From assembly GCA_023055505.1 (NCBI GenBank), contig JALIRH010000007.1, positions 12,031,773 to 12,095,772 on the forward strand: a DNA stretch of 64,000 bases, written 5' to 3'. Made by a program: the position numbers and the translations under genes. The notes below the pieces were generated by a model, which saw only the letters and a list, made by a program, of their open reading frames with translations, had not been told where the DNA came from and ran no database searches. This document shows, piece after piece, positions 52,660 to 64,000 of the stretch (position 1 is its first letter; every line of letters starts with the position of its first letter). Source of the stretch: Callipepla californica brunnescens. Its lineage: Eukaryota > Chordata > Aves > Galliformes > Odontophoridae.

Positions 52660-55089
52660 TTCACAGAACGGATTCCATATTCAAAAGGTTGTTTTCAATA
52701 CGCTATTAAAAAAAGAAGCTGGAAAACCAGGCTTACAAAACACAATAATAGATGATGCTGAGGAACCTTTCATCTCCCTCTTTAAGAATGTCGTCAGACC
52801 AAAAGGGCAACCTCATTCTTCTTCCAGAGCTCAAAGGACAAGGATGCTTTAATTTTCTCTGATGGGGTACTAAAGCTATGAGATGGTATCCAAGAGCCAA
52901 TCTTAGAAAAGGGGAAAAACACTTGCACTCTTTTTATTTATATTTCATAATTACTGGGAATTACTATAAGTCAATAATCAGTGCTGTTTATTTCAGTGAA
53001 ATTCCTTTAATGGCTTAGAGACATCAAGTTTTAGCTCATTCAGTAAGTTGAATGTGTTTCCCCTTCCTCCTGTCCCTCTCACTGTTTGTCACATACACCC
53101 ACTGTGTAATGGTTCAAATTAGAAGGAGAAATTGAGGAGAGGAAGTGTGCTACTTGTCCAGCAGTTTATTAAAATCCTTAATTTTCACTGGTGTTTTTAA
53201 CAGCTGTCTCAACTAGAATAAAGAACAGTGGCATAATCTTTGTTCATTAGAGGTGTGATATTTCTTATTTTGTTACTGAATAGAGTTAGTAAATTGTTTT
53301 TCCTTATTTTTTCACCTTTTGCTCTTGTGAAATATGTTTATTTCTTTTCCAGGCTATTTTTTTTCAATTTCTCTTTTTTAATTTTTTGTTAATCCCAGTG
53401 GTTAGATGGGAGCCCTTCTGTTACATGAGGCAATTTTATCACGGAATCCTAGCTTTAGAAAGCAGTAACAAAAACACAAGGGGGGTAACACAGCAAATCT
53501 GCGCTTAGCAGAGCTTCTTTATTCAGTGCATTTAAAAGAGGCATCATTTTTCTTACCCCTGTTTGATGGTGGGCATCAAGCTGCCACTTGGAGAGGTGCC
53601 AATGGCACGCACCATTAACTGCCCTTCCAGCAGATGCAACTGCACCAAAGCACGGCATTGAATGAGATTAAAATCGAAGCCAAAACTGAGCAGGCAAAGA
53701 GAAATCAGCTTTCACCTTTTGCATTTGACAGTGAAAGGTGGGAAGGACTCAAGAGTGCCCACATCTGCCAGGAAGGAAGGGTAGAGTGCTCTGGAGGTTC
53801 ATTATCTGAAAAAAAAAAAAAAAAAATCAGACTGCAAGAAGCAGCCAGAAATTCAGCTTGAGGAGATTTATGAGCAGCAGTGTCCAGAAACCCAGTGAGG
53901 AACCTCATGAACTGTGGAGCTGTGTCAGGAGAAGCTTATTCCCTCCCTCTTCCCCAGTATGGGCGCACAGGGCAGGTGTTAGGACATTCTGATGTCTGGC
54001 CTTGATTTATTTATTTGATGAGAAATAATGAAAGGGATGATCCTTGAGAGTCCTTGGAGATTCCATTAACTCTGCAAATTGAGCATATTGATAAGTTGAC
54101 GATTATTTTGAAATGAACTAGAGAAAAAGTGAAAGGAAAAATGCTTGTAGAAAGAGTCTGTTTAATGTGCAGAGATTTTCAAGTGTAGGTAATATTTCAA
54201 GTGTATCAAAATACAGTAGAAAGACCAGGGGTTAATTATACTGGCATGATAGCTGGAACCACATTATTATAATTCTCTTGGAAAGCACTATGGAGCATAT
54301 GGAGTGAATGAGGGGCCTATGTGTGCGTAATAAGTTCTGTATGGGGATAAGGTGAAGGAGCAAGAGCTCTCCTGTGTGTAAGAGGCACTAAATAAGGGGA
54401 AGAAAATGATTTAACTACTTGATGCACTATGTGTGTAGCAACACATTCAAGGTGCTCTATCTTATAAGCAGTAACATATATAAATTCACTCATTGACATG
54501 ATACATCTTCACACAGCAAATACTAGTGCAAATGCTCTACTGGACATGCTAGAGAATTTGCTTTCTACAGATATTCTCATATTGTACCTGAAACTTGATA
54601 TTTTTGTTGTGGAAAACTGTTTGCATTACAGGTTTGCTTCTCTGATAGCTGCATTTTTACTTTTTTATTCCTGAAAAGACTTTGGTGTCTCCTATTCTCA
54701 AGACACTGGAGGTCTAAGATCACCTCTGCAATGGAGAGCAAGAGAAGACAAAAGACTTCTATGGAGATATTCCTCAATTCCAATGATTTAGCTGGTGTAA
54801 CTATTAGGTTACTTACCTAAATTAATCATCTATTTTCCTCCACAGAAAAAAGAATGAAACTCCAGAGTAAGTCTTAGAGGCCTATTTCTGGATGGATTAA
54901 ATTATTCTATATGCCTGTTTTTATCTGTTATTTACGGAAGAAGCTTAGATATCAGACCTAGAAAAAGCGACTAATTTTTTTTTAGATTGCTAAACATAGT
55001 TGTAATGAATCCCACCCCAAAGACCAGTTCTTTGCCTAACTTCCACTCAGTATGGACTGTGCTGAGCAGAAGAGAATCTTTACTTCATG

Positions 55090-55143
55090 AAAAACAAAAC
55101 AACAACAAACAAACAAAAAACAGACAAACAAACAGACAAAAAT
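55090..55143. repeat. (AAAC)n / (GACA)n simple repeat
   Basis: An A/C-rich imperfect repeat of AAAC, AAC and GACA units. Confidence 0.85.
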
Positions 55144-55720
55144 AACTGGAACTAAGGAATAATGATTTATTCAAGAGATTAAAAAAGCAGCCTAGTAGTG
55201 TGGGTGGAGCTCAGAACTAGGACCCAGTTCTGTTTTTAGTCCAGCACACCTCAAAGTTTTGAAATCTTACAGGGTTGGGATCATATAGTGACATATCCCA
55301 TGATGTGAGGTACAACAAAAGTGTGGATTTAAAGTAACAAAGACCAGCTGGATTTTGTTTTCCTGCAGTGTAACTGGCTTTGTTTCTCTTACATTGTTTC
55401 AGCAGCACTAAGTAGAATAAGGTGTGGGAAGGCAGTAAAGCTGCAGTGTTCATTGAAATTATTCACTGAGCTCTGCCCAATTAAACTCTTATGCCAAATT
55501 TTTAGATTTTATTCATATAATACATTTGGGGCTTTAGTTCCAATTTGCTCTTACTGTCTGTGTTTACTTTCACCTTTAACAAATTGAGAGTACTAATATT
55601 AATAATTTAGCTTATAGAATTTCTGTCTGTATTTCTGTAATAGATCAGAGAGGAAGACAAAGAGTTTAGAAACCAAAACTGGTACAGAAACTCACTATGC
55701 ACTTACTATCACTTCCAGGG

Positions 55721-55817
55721 CTTTTTTTTGTTTGGTTGGTTGTTTTGTTTTTTGGTGATAATCACATGGAATTGACTTAATCATCCACTGGAAAAAAAAA
55801 AAAAAAAAAGAAAAAAA
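55721..55817. repeat. T/G-rich tract and poly-A tract in inverted arrangement
   Basis: A T-rich tract with TTGG units (55721-55755) is followed 36 bases later by about 18 A, a G and 7 A (55792-55817). The two are roughly complementary and could form a long weak hairpin. Confidence 0.75.
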
Positions 55818-58800
55818 GCAGAATGAGCAATTTAAGTTGATAATTTGAGTGTACCACATAAAGGAGCTGTTTTCAGCAGCTTGTAACAGAGTTGTGCTTG
55901 AGTACATGATTAGAACAGTCACAGAAATGCCATTTTACCTTCTAAATTTTCTGGCTTATATTCGTTTCCACATTAAGTTTCTTTATAAAATCAGACTCAA
56001 TACAGGTGTTATATATCCTTAAAAAGCGTTGCAAAATTTTACTTTCTTTATTGGAAAGTAAAATAACACTCACCCCTTGGCAGAAGACTTCCAAGAGCAG
56101 GGAACAAAAAGTGTTCCCCCAGACTTAGCTCTGCTTTTGTTGAGAGAGCAGAGAAGTAGAAAATAAGGCATAGAGAGAATATTAATAATACTACTAATAA
56201 TAAAGCATTTAGTTATTTGTATATGTTTAAAAGCCAGTCTTTGACCTAAAATTTGTTGTTCCAACAATGCACCTTTTTTTGTGTGTTAAGAGACCATTAC
56301 ACTGAAAGTTATAGCTACTGCATCACATCAGAACTGAAATATGATGTCCACTGGAAATACTCTAATGAATTCAGCAACAGATGGGCAAAGAAACTAGGGA
56401 CTGGAAAAAAAAGAGGTAAACAAGCTCAACCTGTTTAGTTAGAGGAAGAGAAGGATGAAAAATAACACAATTGCAGTTTATACATACTCAGGCTTAGAAA
56501 CTGAAAATAATAAGGCAGGGGCACACTGACAACTGTGTATTTATCTAACATCAACTTTCAGCCAGTGTCTGGAAGCTGTTTTTTTTTTTTTTTGTAAGTC
56601 AGAAGCTTTCCTGTGATTGGAAAACACAAATTCAGTCTTGAAGTAAGAGGCAATTTCTTAACAGAGAAAGTAATTAAAGATCAGAACATGCCATTGCTTC
56701 ACATGAAGATGGTGAATTTACCATTTGTTTAAATACTGTTGTAAAACAGGGACACATTAATCCAGCTTCTGAACGGAATTGTCCAGGCTGCATGAAATGT
56801 TGAAGAGGAAGGCTGGCGTATGTATTTGCTGCTAATGGATTCCTTGTAATTGAAAGCATACAGAGCATTAATGGAATCTTTAGTCTGCCCTTTTCCTTTG
56901 AAATGCAGTGTAACATTTTCAAGTTCTCAGGCTTGAGTAGATAGGGGTAGGGGTAGATAGGGGTAAGAGGATGAAACTCAGTGGCATCAGAGTACTGAGA
57001 ATAGAGTACATCCCTCTGGACTTACCTACAGAGAAGTGGTGGGTGGCTGAGGGGTCTGTAGCAGCCCTACAGACATCCTTTGTTCCTAAACCTTCTCTCA
57101 GCTCCAGCAGCTCCACTACTGGCAGCATTGCCAGATGTCCCCTGGATTGATGAGATTAAGCTGCATTATGGGGTGCCATGTTTGTACAAAGTTTACACCT
57201 AACTAGTAGAGCTACATTTCTTCTTTGCTGTGTCCTCTTCTGGTCTTCACATTGGTGCCCAGCCAGAAGCACTTGCCTTTGGGCATCATTTCCTAAGCAG
57301 GAAAACAGGGTAAAAAAAATAAAGCAAGAGAGGAAGCTGAAGTTTGTTCTGCTATAAAAACTCGAGGCCAAAAGGGAGGCACCCTGTAACATACAGTGAG
57401 GCTAGTGATTAGATAAGCAAAGGAAATGGGGGAAGAAAACAGATGTGAATTGCCTTTCCTAAGATCACACAGCCGGCCAGCTGGGAGCTCATCCGAGCAG
57501 CTGGGGCTCTCCCTCCATGCATCCTCCAGCATCTGTGGCTTAAGCCACTGAGTTCAAATATATTCATAGCTATGATTCTTGCACATAAAAGTAGTTTGGG
57601 AGAAAATTCCATCCTTTGGATCAGGTAGTTTCCATACTTGCATAAACAAATCATTAGAGGCCTGAGTAGTCTTCATTCACAGTTCTGATACTTTGATGAC
57701 ATAGATACAAGTTAGTAACTGATAGCATTTGTTCATATTAAAATTTTGTTCTCTTCTCCCTCCTCCTCTCCAGCATATTTTGTTTGTCTGTCAGTGTAAA
57801 TAATTGGCTCTATTTGCTAAATTATATACCCTATTTATTGAGTGGGAGTATAAATTGAGGCTCCAGATGTCAGATCAGGACATTCTTGTCCTTCTCCCTC
57901 CTTGATTAGTGAAAACAGTGGAAAAAGACAAGACCAACAAAAGAAGAATTCAACAGAGAGAGTGTCTTCAGCAATCTTCTTATAACTGTACACCCCTGCT
58001 GAAAATGCCAGGCAAGAATACTTGTAACACACGCCCAAAGCCAAGGGGAGTTGCCTAGCAGGCACTCCCAGTGTGCTGCAATGGGCTACAGCTCTCTAAA
58101 AAAGTGAGATTTCATCTTCACAGCTATGCAGAGCCAAAGCCAGAGCTGGAATCTGAAATGCTGTCAGCCACCCTGAACTCCTCTGCTTTGGCATGGTAAC
58201 ACACTAACTCAATGTATTGTGAAAATATTACTTTCAAGTATAAAGGCTTGGTAAGCTGGGTACAGTAACAGGCAACATGACACTGTCTCACTCCTTCTTT
58301 ATTTTTAGAAACCCCACTTTAGAGAGCTACTAAGACATCTTTAGCCTAAAATGTGAACATTCTGCTGTAGTGTCCTATTTGACACCCAAGCTTTTAACCA
58401 AGCTCAGTCAGTTCCTCAGCTTTTTGTAGGTACATTTTAACTCTGCTGATCAGCTTAAATAAGGAGTTTCCACAACTTCACAAAGCCTGGTAGGATTTGA
58501 GCCATATAACACCCGCTGAGACAGGAGAAAGAAGGAAGTTTAAGAAGTAAATGTCTCAGCTTATATTGAAATATTAATGTATAGATTGTCAGCTCCTGTG
58601 GTCTTGCTAATTTAGTAACAAAGATTCCAGGATGCACCTGGACAAATTAACTCTGCTTCCCATAAACAATGAAGGCAGCAAGTGCAGCAAAGTAGACAGG
58701 GGTCTGCAGCATCTCTGTGTCACTGCTTGGTGCTTTGCTTTGTCCTAGTGGACTGTGCTGGACTGTGCTAAGTTGTGCTGAGCTTTGGAGAATGAGGTCA

Positions 58801-59640
58801 CATTCCTGCATGCCCAACCCCTGCCCACCTGCTGTCCACCCACTGCATTGCAAAGGGACTGAAGGGAGCTCCAGAAAAGGCATTAATAGGCCATCTCAGA
58901 GAGAGGGCCAACAGGAGAGCATATATGCTGCTTAAATTAGTGTGCTATATTTACAGCAATAGTTGAAATTTTCTTTTGCTGGAAGCCTCTTGAAAATAAA
59001 TGCAGCCTCTGCGCCCATGACAAATCATTATTTCATTCCCTGAAGTTATGGGCATAGGCAACCACAGTAACGAGTTATCAGATATTGTAAACTACCCTTA
59101 TTTCAGTGCTTCTTTTTGAGGATGTGGTGTAAAACCCCGACTGATCTCTGTAGGAGGTTAGATAGAACAATACAAGTTATTGTAGAAATTCCAAATAAAG
59201 TCATCCTTCAGTCATTAATAAGCACATAAGCATGCCCAAGTGAACAATTATTTTTTCATGCACGTGATGGAAATAAATTGTGTTAAGTGAAACAGTTGGA
59301 AATATATAATGAGAATTCAGCACAGAATTAATTTCAAACTTCTGTTTTTGAGATCCTCATGAAAGTAGAAATCTTCTAGCCCTACCCTTTTCTAATATCT
59401 AAGGATCAATACGGAAAAGTCAGTGGCTTTTGTGGGTTTAGAGGAGTGCAGGTTTTGCTTTTCATGCCAGAGCAAGCTATCACACAAACCAACATTGCTG
59501 CTTTTGCAGCTGAGTGATTAGCACTACAGTGAAAACACTATCAGCGCAGACATTCCAGTGTGAAGAGATGCTGTGGCTGCAGTTTTGCAAAAGAAATCTT
59601 TGGTATCACTCTCTTATACCTGCTCAGTAACTAAATCTGG

Positions 59641-60696
59641 AAGATATCCAACAAGGCATTTGATTCAGTCTCCCACAACATCCTCATAAGGAAGGTGAGG
59701 AAGTGTGGAATAGATGAGTGGACAGTGAGGTGGGTTGAGAACTGGCTGACTGGCAGAGTTCAGAGGGTTGTGATTGGCAGCACTGAGTCCAGTTGGAGGC
59801 CTGTACTTTGTGGTGTTCCTCAGGGGTCGGTGCTGGGTCCATTCTTGTTCAACATCTTCATCAGTGACCTGGATGAAGGTATAGTGTCCACCCTCAGCAA
59901 ATTTGCTGATGATATGGAGATGGGAGGAATGGCTGACACACCAGAAGGCTGTGCTGCCATTCAGAGAGACCTGGGCAGGCTGGAGAGTTGGGCAGAGACG
60001 AACCAGATGATTTTTACAAGAGCAAGTGTAGAGTCTTGCACCTAGGGAAGAATGAGTGCATGCACCAGTACAAGCTGGGGAATGACCTGCTGGAGAGGAG
60101 CTCTGCAGAGAGGGACCTGGGGGTCACAAAAAAGAGCCAGCAGGTCAAGGGAAGTGATTCTTTCCCTCTACTCTGCCCTTGTGAGGCCTCACCTGGAGTA
60201 CTGTGTCCAGTTCTAGGCTCTCCAGTACAAAAAAGTCAGCGATCTCCTTGAAAGAGTTCAGTAGAGGACTATAAAGATGATAAAGGGCATGGAGCACCTC
60301 CCTTGAGAAAAGACTGAGTGACCTGTGTCTGTTCAGCTTTGAGAAAAGAAGACTCAGAGGGGATCTGATCAATGTCTAATATCTAAGGAGCTGGAGGCAA
60401 AGGGAAGAGGCTAGACTCTTCTCAGCAGTGTGTGGTGATAGGACAAGGGGAAATGGCCACAAACTGAAGCATAGGAAATTCCACACAAATGTGTGTGGGA
60501 ACTCCTTCACAGTGCAGGTGATGGAGCACTGGCACAGGCTGCACAGAGAGGTGGTGGAGTCTCCTCTGGAGACATTCAAGGCCCACCTGGACGCCTACCT
60601 GTGCAACCTGGGCTAGGGAGCTGTTTTGGCAGAGGGGTTGGACTCGATGATCTCTAGAGGTTCCTTCCAGTCCCTACAATTCTGTGATTCTGTGAT
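59641..60696 (+). mobile_element. CR1 LINE, plus strand, longest copy, with RT region (copy 7)
   Basis: About 1.05 kb of CR1. It begins inside the reverse-transcriptase coding region, continues through the C-terminal part of the ORF and 3' untranslated region, and ends with ACAATTCTGTGATTCTGTG at about 60696, a variant of the CR1 3' repeat (CTGTGATT instead of CTATGATT), so its subfamily differs from copies 1 and 4. Compared with the CR1 consensus as I remember it, roughly 100-130 bases are missing near 60126-60138. A frameshift near 60016 and further stops make it inactive. 5' truncation is typical of this family. Confidence 0.95.
59653..60045 (+). pseudogene. CR1 ORF2 reverse-transcriptase fragment, broken
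   Basis: The frame is open from about 59635 to the stop at 60043-60045. It contains recognisable non-LTR RT motifs in order: [11 protein letters not shown] (59653 onward), PQGSVLGP (59818-59841) and the catalytic-site motif FADD (59902-59913). The last follows the avian CR1 pattern of D-L-D then S-K-F-A-D-D. Downstream, the continuation ([10 protein letters not shown], then SAERDLGV) lies in another frame, at 60018-60130, so a small indel near 60016 has shifted the frame. The N-terminal endonuclease and the first RT motifs are absent through 5' truncation. It encodes no functional enzyme. Confidence 0.92.
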
Positions 60697-61356
60697 GATA
60701 TCTTTCCAGCAGAAGAAATATAGGAGTTTTTTTAGCTTGTAGGTGAAAAGTGCCACTTTTGGGTCACAACTAGGAAACAAATATTCTTTGACCACAGTTA
60801 AAAAGTATATAAGGAAAAGGGAAATAAAGATAGAATGGCAGAGAGCTTTCAGTTTCAAAAAATCGACTCTTCCCTCTCCCCCTTTTAAAAGAAAGTTTTA
60901 CAGAGGTAAGCTGACACTGGAATTTCATAAAATAACTTCTCAGTTCTCCAGAATTAACCATTTGGTCTTCCCAGACTTTGCCAATTTTATAGTGTAAAAA
61001 TACAATCATGTCATTATTTCAAGGGGTTGTAAGATAAGCTCCAGAAAATAAGGTGAAACTTGCCTTTCTAGTCATTTGGCAGAGTGTAGAAAAAAGAAGT
61101 GCAGTGCCTCACTGTGTAATTTCCCACTTCTGTAGCTTGGCCTTTCTCAGTATAAACCAAGAGACAACCGAGCCCAGATTTCCTCCCACTGACAAATATG
61201 CATGAGCTTATCTGATAGCAGACTCTGCTATGATTCTTTGTGTAAGAAATAATTATGTCTCTAAATACCAAGCAATGAACATTTGTGGCATCTGAGCAAT
61301 TAATTTCCTGGACAACATTTCTGATGTTGAATGGCAGAGGATAATGTGGGTTGTTT

Positions 61357-61379
61357 ATTTTATTTTATTTTATTTTTTC
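61357..61379. repeat. (ATTTT)n microsatellite
   Basis: About four to five ATTTT units: a simple repeat. Confidence 0.85.
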
Positions 61380-63908
61380 TCTCCACCCCCACCCCACCTT
61401 TGGTCTTAGCTGCTGTGTCTTTATCATACTTTGTGTGATGGCATGTCTACTTTGGGAAATGACGATTCCACTGTGGGTGGATGGAAAGAGATCTGCCAGA
61501 GGGTGCAAATTTCAAATTGCTGCCACGGATACACCCTTCTGTGCTGTCTTCTTGAGATACCAGGAAAAGTCTCTGAGGAATGCCTGGAGCTTGACTCTCA
61601 GCCTAGAGTTGTACACCACACATCTTTCTTTCAATATTAAGGAAGCAGACAGTGTAAATACAGCTAATGAATTCAAATTGACTTAATCACTTATTCAGAG
61701 AGGAGACCATTATGAAATCCTTACAGGAAACAGTGAAATATCTGTGTATTTATCCCACCGGTTCCATTATTGAGCTCAGAAATTTGTTTAAAATGTTTCT
61801 TCTAGTTCAGAGTCACTCATCATTGGTGATCTTTAAACTAAGGTCAGACTTCATCATTTTAAAACATTAATAAGTACAATATGTAAGAAGTTTTCCAAAG
61901 TAGGATATAATGATGATCATTGTAAGTGTGAGACTTCGAATTATAAAATACATGGGAAATGGAAATACAGGGATTAAAAAAAAGAAAGGGTGCTTAAAAT
62001 AGTGCTAGAAATGATGATATACCATCTCTACCTCAGCAAATGACATGCTTTTCTCAGAAGAGAGGAGTGCCCTCTCTCTGGCTGGGTAAACTGATTACTC
62101 AGTCTCTGGTTCCCTGCATATCTGTCCTTATTAAAAGGAAGTGCAGAAGTTCAGCTGGATATATGCTGCAGCCTGTGCTGCTGACTGTGTCAGGGCAGGA
62201 GTGGGGGGAAGCTGATGCAGAGAGGAAAAGGAAGATTTCAGAGACAGACAGAATATTTATGGTAAAGTATTAGCTCAAGAAGTCACTTGCTTAAGAAATG
62301 TTTTTGCTTATATAAATATATATTAAAAATATTTTACATCCCTGTCTAAGGTCTTTATCCCCTGAATGTGGCATGCAATGGACTCCCAAGTAGGTATTTC
62401 AGTGGAGCTCTGAGTAGTGTACAATGTCTTTGTGCATTTAGTGTTTTGTGCGTGAAAACTGTTGGCTGCTGTAACAGCATCATCTCTGAATTTTATTAAG
62501 TTTAGCCTGCTTTCCATTAGCTTGTATGTGTGCAGGTGTCATCTAATGTAGTAGTTGTAGAAAAGCTCAGTTAGCTCAGTTTCTGATCATCAGAGCAGGA
62601 TGTTAAGAGCAATGAAGTAACCAGGTCTGTCTGCTTATCCTAAAGTTCACTTCCACTGCAGGCCCGGGCTCTGTCACAGCCCCATCAGCCTTCTTTTCCA
62701 TGGATACTAATTGGCATTATGACTTTCTCCCAGCAGACACATTTAATTAATGCATATGTATACTGATGAAAAATCATGGGATTGGATAAATAACATAGTG
62801 ATAGAGTTGCTTGAACGGTTTACTGCATGGAGTAGACTGTACTGTTCTAAATCTATAGTTACGTACTATTAAAAAGAAGTGAATATGTCATCTATATTTG
62901 TGATTTTAAGATGGCATTTATATGTGGGTTTTATTTATTTATTTTATGAAGAAATCATAGAAATGGGATTCATCAAAACTTAGGCATCAGGGCTCTATCA
63001 TTATTAGCAGAACTAGTGCTATATGCTGGTTACCGAAAGAGTGGGAGAAGTTGTATTTTTTTCCTTTTTATAATGGGAAGACTCCCCAGGAAGAGTCAAA
63101 CAAACATGAGGTCCATAATCATGTAAATATGGTGTTCCCTTCCCAAGGAAATGCAGATTTTGATACTTCTTTTGTGAGCTGTTATGTGTATTATATGAAC
63201 AATGTATTAGAGACATTTTACTGACATTTCTTTCTGCTTTGCTCCTTTGAAATACTCATATTTATACAGTTCCACTTTCTCATATGGTTCAGCAAAATTA
63301 GAACAAGAGTGATGTAACACACGGTTGCAATCACATCTTTGTTACAGTTTTGTTGGTGCAGATAGATGTCTTCCTATATATTCAGTTGTGCAGCTGAACC
63401 TGGGAATAGTCTCTTCCTGGTGGAAGAATCACAGCAGCTGAAGTCAGACAGTCCAGTTCCTGCTCTCCTCATCCCTGGGAAGAGGCATAGGTTTTTCAAA
63501 GATAAATGATTGTCTGTGGCTTAGGTTAGTAATTTTTTTGTTGTTGTTAATGAAAATGAAAAAAAAAAAAAAGCTTCTGACTTCCACAGTTGTGAAAGCA
63601 GAACTTTTGAAGTGTGATCAAACTCAATATAGAGATGTGAGTTGCTGGAAAAAAGAAGAAAGAGAAACACAGAGGTGATGAGATGTTGCATATTTTAAGT
63701 GATAAAATTGTTTGTGAGTTTGCACTGGTGATGAGACACGAGCTTATCGGTGCTATCCCAGTACTAACAAAGTTGTAGGTGCAAAGGTAATACGTGTGTT
63801 CACCATGCACGCTTTTCACTTTCTGTACTTTTATAGTCTATTTATAGATAAAGATGTACAGAGTATGGTATCCCAGTTAATGTGCATTGACTCATATGTT
63901 TGTGAGTA

Positions 63909-63945
63909 TGTATATATATATATATGGATATATGTGCATATATAT
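63909..63945. repeat. (TA)n / TATATG imperfect repeat
   Basis: Alternating TA units, then TATATG/TGCATA units: a simple repeat close to the window end. Confidence 0.85.
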
Positions 63946-64000
63946 GTGCATTTAAAAAAACAGCAGAAAACAGACTGATTTAAGCTGATCAAATCAGATC

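Larger units (their letters stand above)
40401..59640. other. Long transposon-free non-coding stretch
   Basis: About 19 kb in which I recognise no gene and no interspersed repeat, only simple repeats and A/T homopolymers (A17 at 48847-48863, A15 at 50658-50672, A18 at 53809-53826). Open frames reach 170 codons (49858-50370, minus), but that one is partly encoded by TTTG and TTTTG microsatellites. The frames at 45749-46204 lie in locally G+C-rich sequence containing a short (GCA)n run. The absence of CR1 here contrasts with seven copies elsewhere and is compatible with a conserved regulatory or intronic region. That is an inference. Confidence 0.6.
60697..64000. other. Non-coding stretch, no gene recognised
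   Basis: AT-rich sequence to the window end. Open frames up to 111 codons (61351-61686, plus) begin in an (ATTTT)n repeat and show no recognisable domain. No transposon or RNA gene is evident. Confidence 0.65.

Noticed and set aside
1..64000. CRISPR arrays, bacterial operons, phage or plasmid modules
   Set aside because: There are no regularly spaced repeats, no dense coding and no ribosome-binding-site-led ORFs. The CR1 repeats show this is vertebrate nuclear DNA.

Overview
The window looks like avian nuclear DNA, most likely from a galliform close to chicken. All clearly recognisable interspersed repeats are CR1-type LINEs: seven copies, several ending in the CR1 3' octamer-type repeat (ATTCTATG and variants). 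There is also one fragment resembling the terminal repeat of a chicken-type mariner element, and one short solo-LTR-like insertion. SINEs are absent, repeat density is low, the sequence is AT-rich and CpG-poor, and microsatellites and A/T homopolymers are scattered throughout. All of this fits a bird macrochromosome. The species call is an inference from repeat families remembered without a database.

No intact protein-coding gene, exon with convincing homology, tRNA, rRNA, snRNA or CRISPR array could be supported. The window is probably intergenic or inside a very large intron. The only recognisable protein-coding sequence is a decayed reverse-transcriptase fragment inside the CR1 copy at 59.6-60.7 kb. 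Most open frames over 100 codons look like chance openings.

Layout. 1-10.09 kb: non-coding sequence with simple repeats. 10.09-10.68 kb: mariner-like end fragment directly abutting a plus-strand CR1. 10.7-21.3 kb: non-coding, with a minus-strand CR1 at 13.45-13.77 kb, a poly-G run and a 132-codon unrecognised ORF at 16.8 kb. 21.3-21.84 kb: minus-strand CR1. 25.34-26.22 kb: plus-strand CR1 split by a 348-bp element with TG...CA ends, inverted termini and a near-perfect 5-bp target duplication. 26.2-36.7 kb: non-coding. 36.73-38.02 kb: a hexamer-rich purine tract, then two minus-strand CR1 copies head to tail. 39.4-40.4 kb: protein-like but broken minus-strand frames, possibly an old pseudogene of unknown parent. 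40.4-59.6 kb: about 19 kb without any recognisable transposon, including a small CpG-richer patch near 45 kb. 59.64-60.70 kb: the longest CR1, with RT motifs and an internal deletion. 60.7-64 kb: non-coding.

No genes work together here. The readable biology is a history of transposon insertion, nesting and decay. I found no convincing undescribed system. The best-supported observations are the LTR nested in CR1 and the purine tract that replaces a CR1 3' end.
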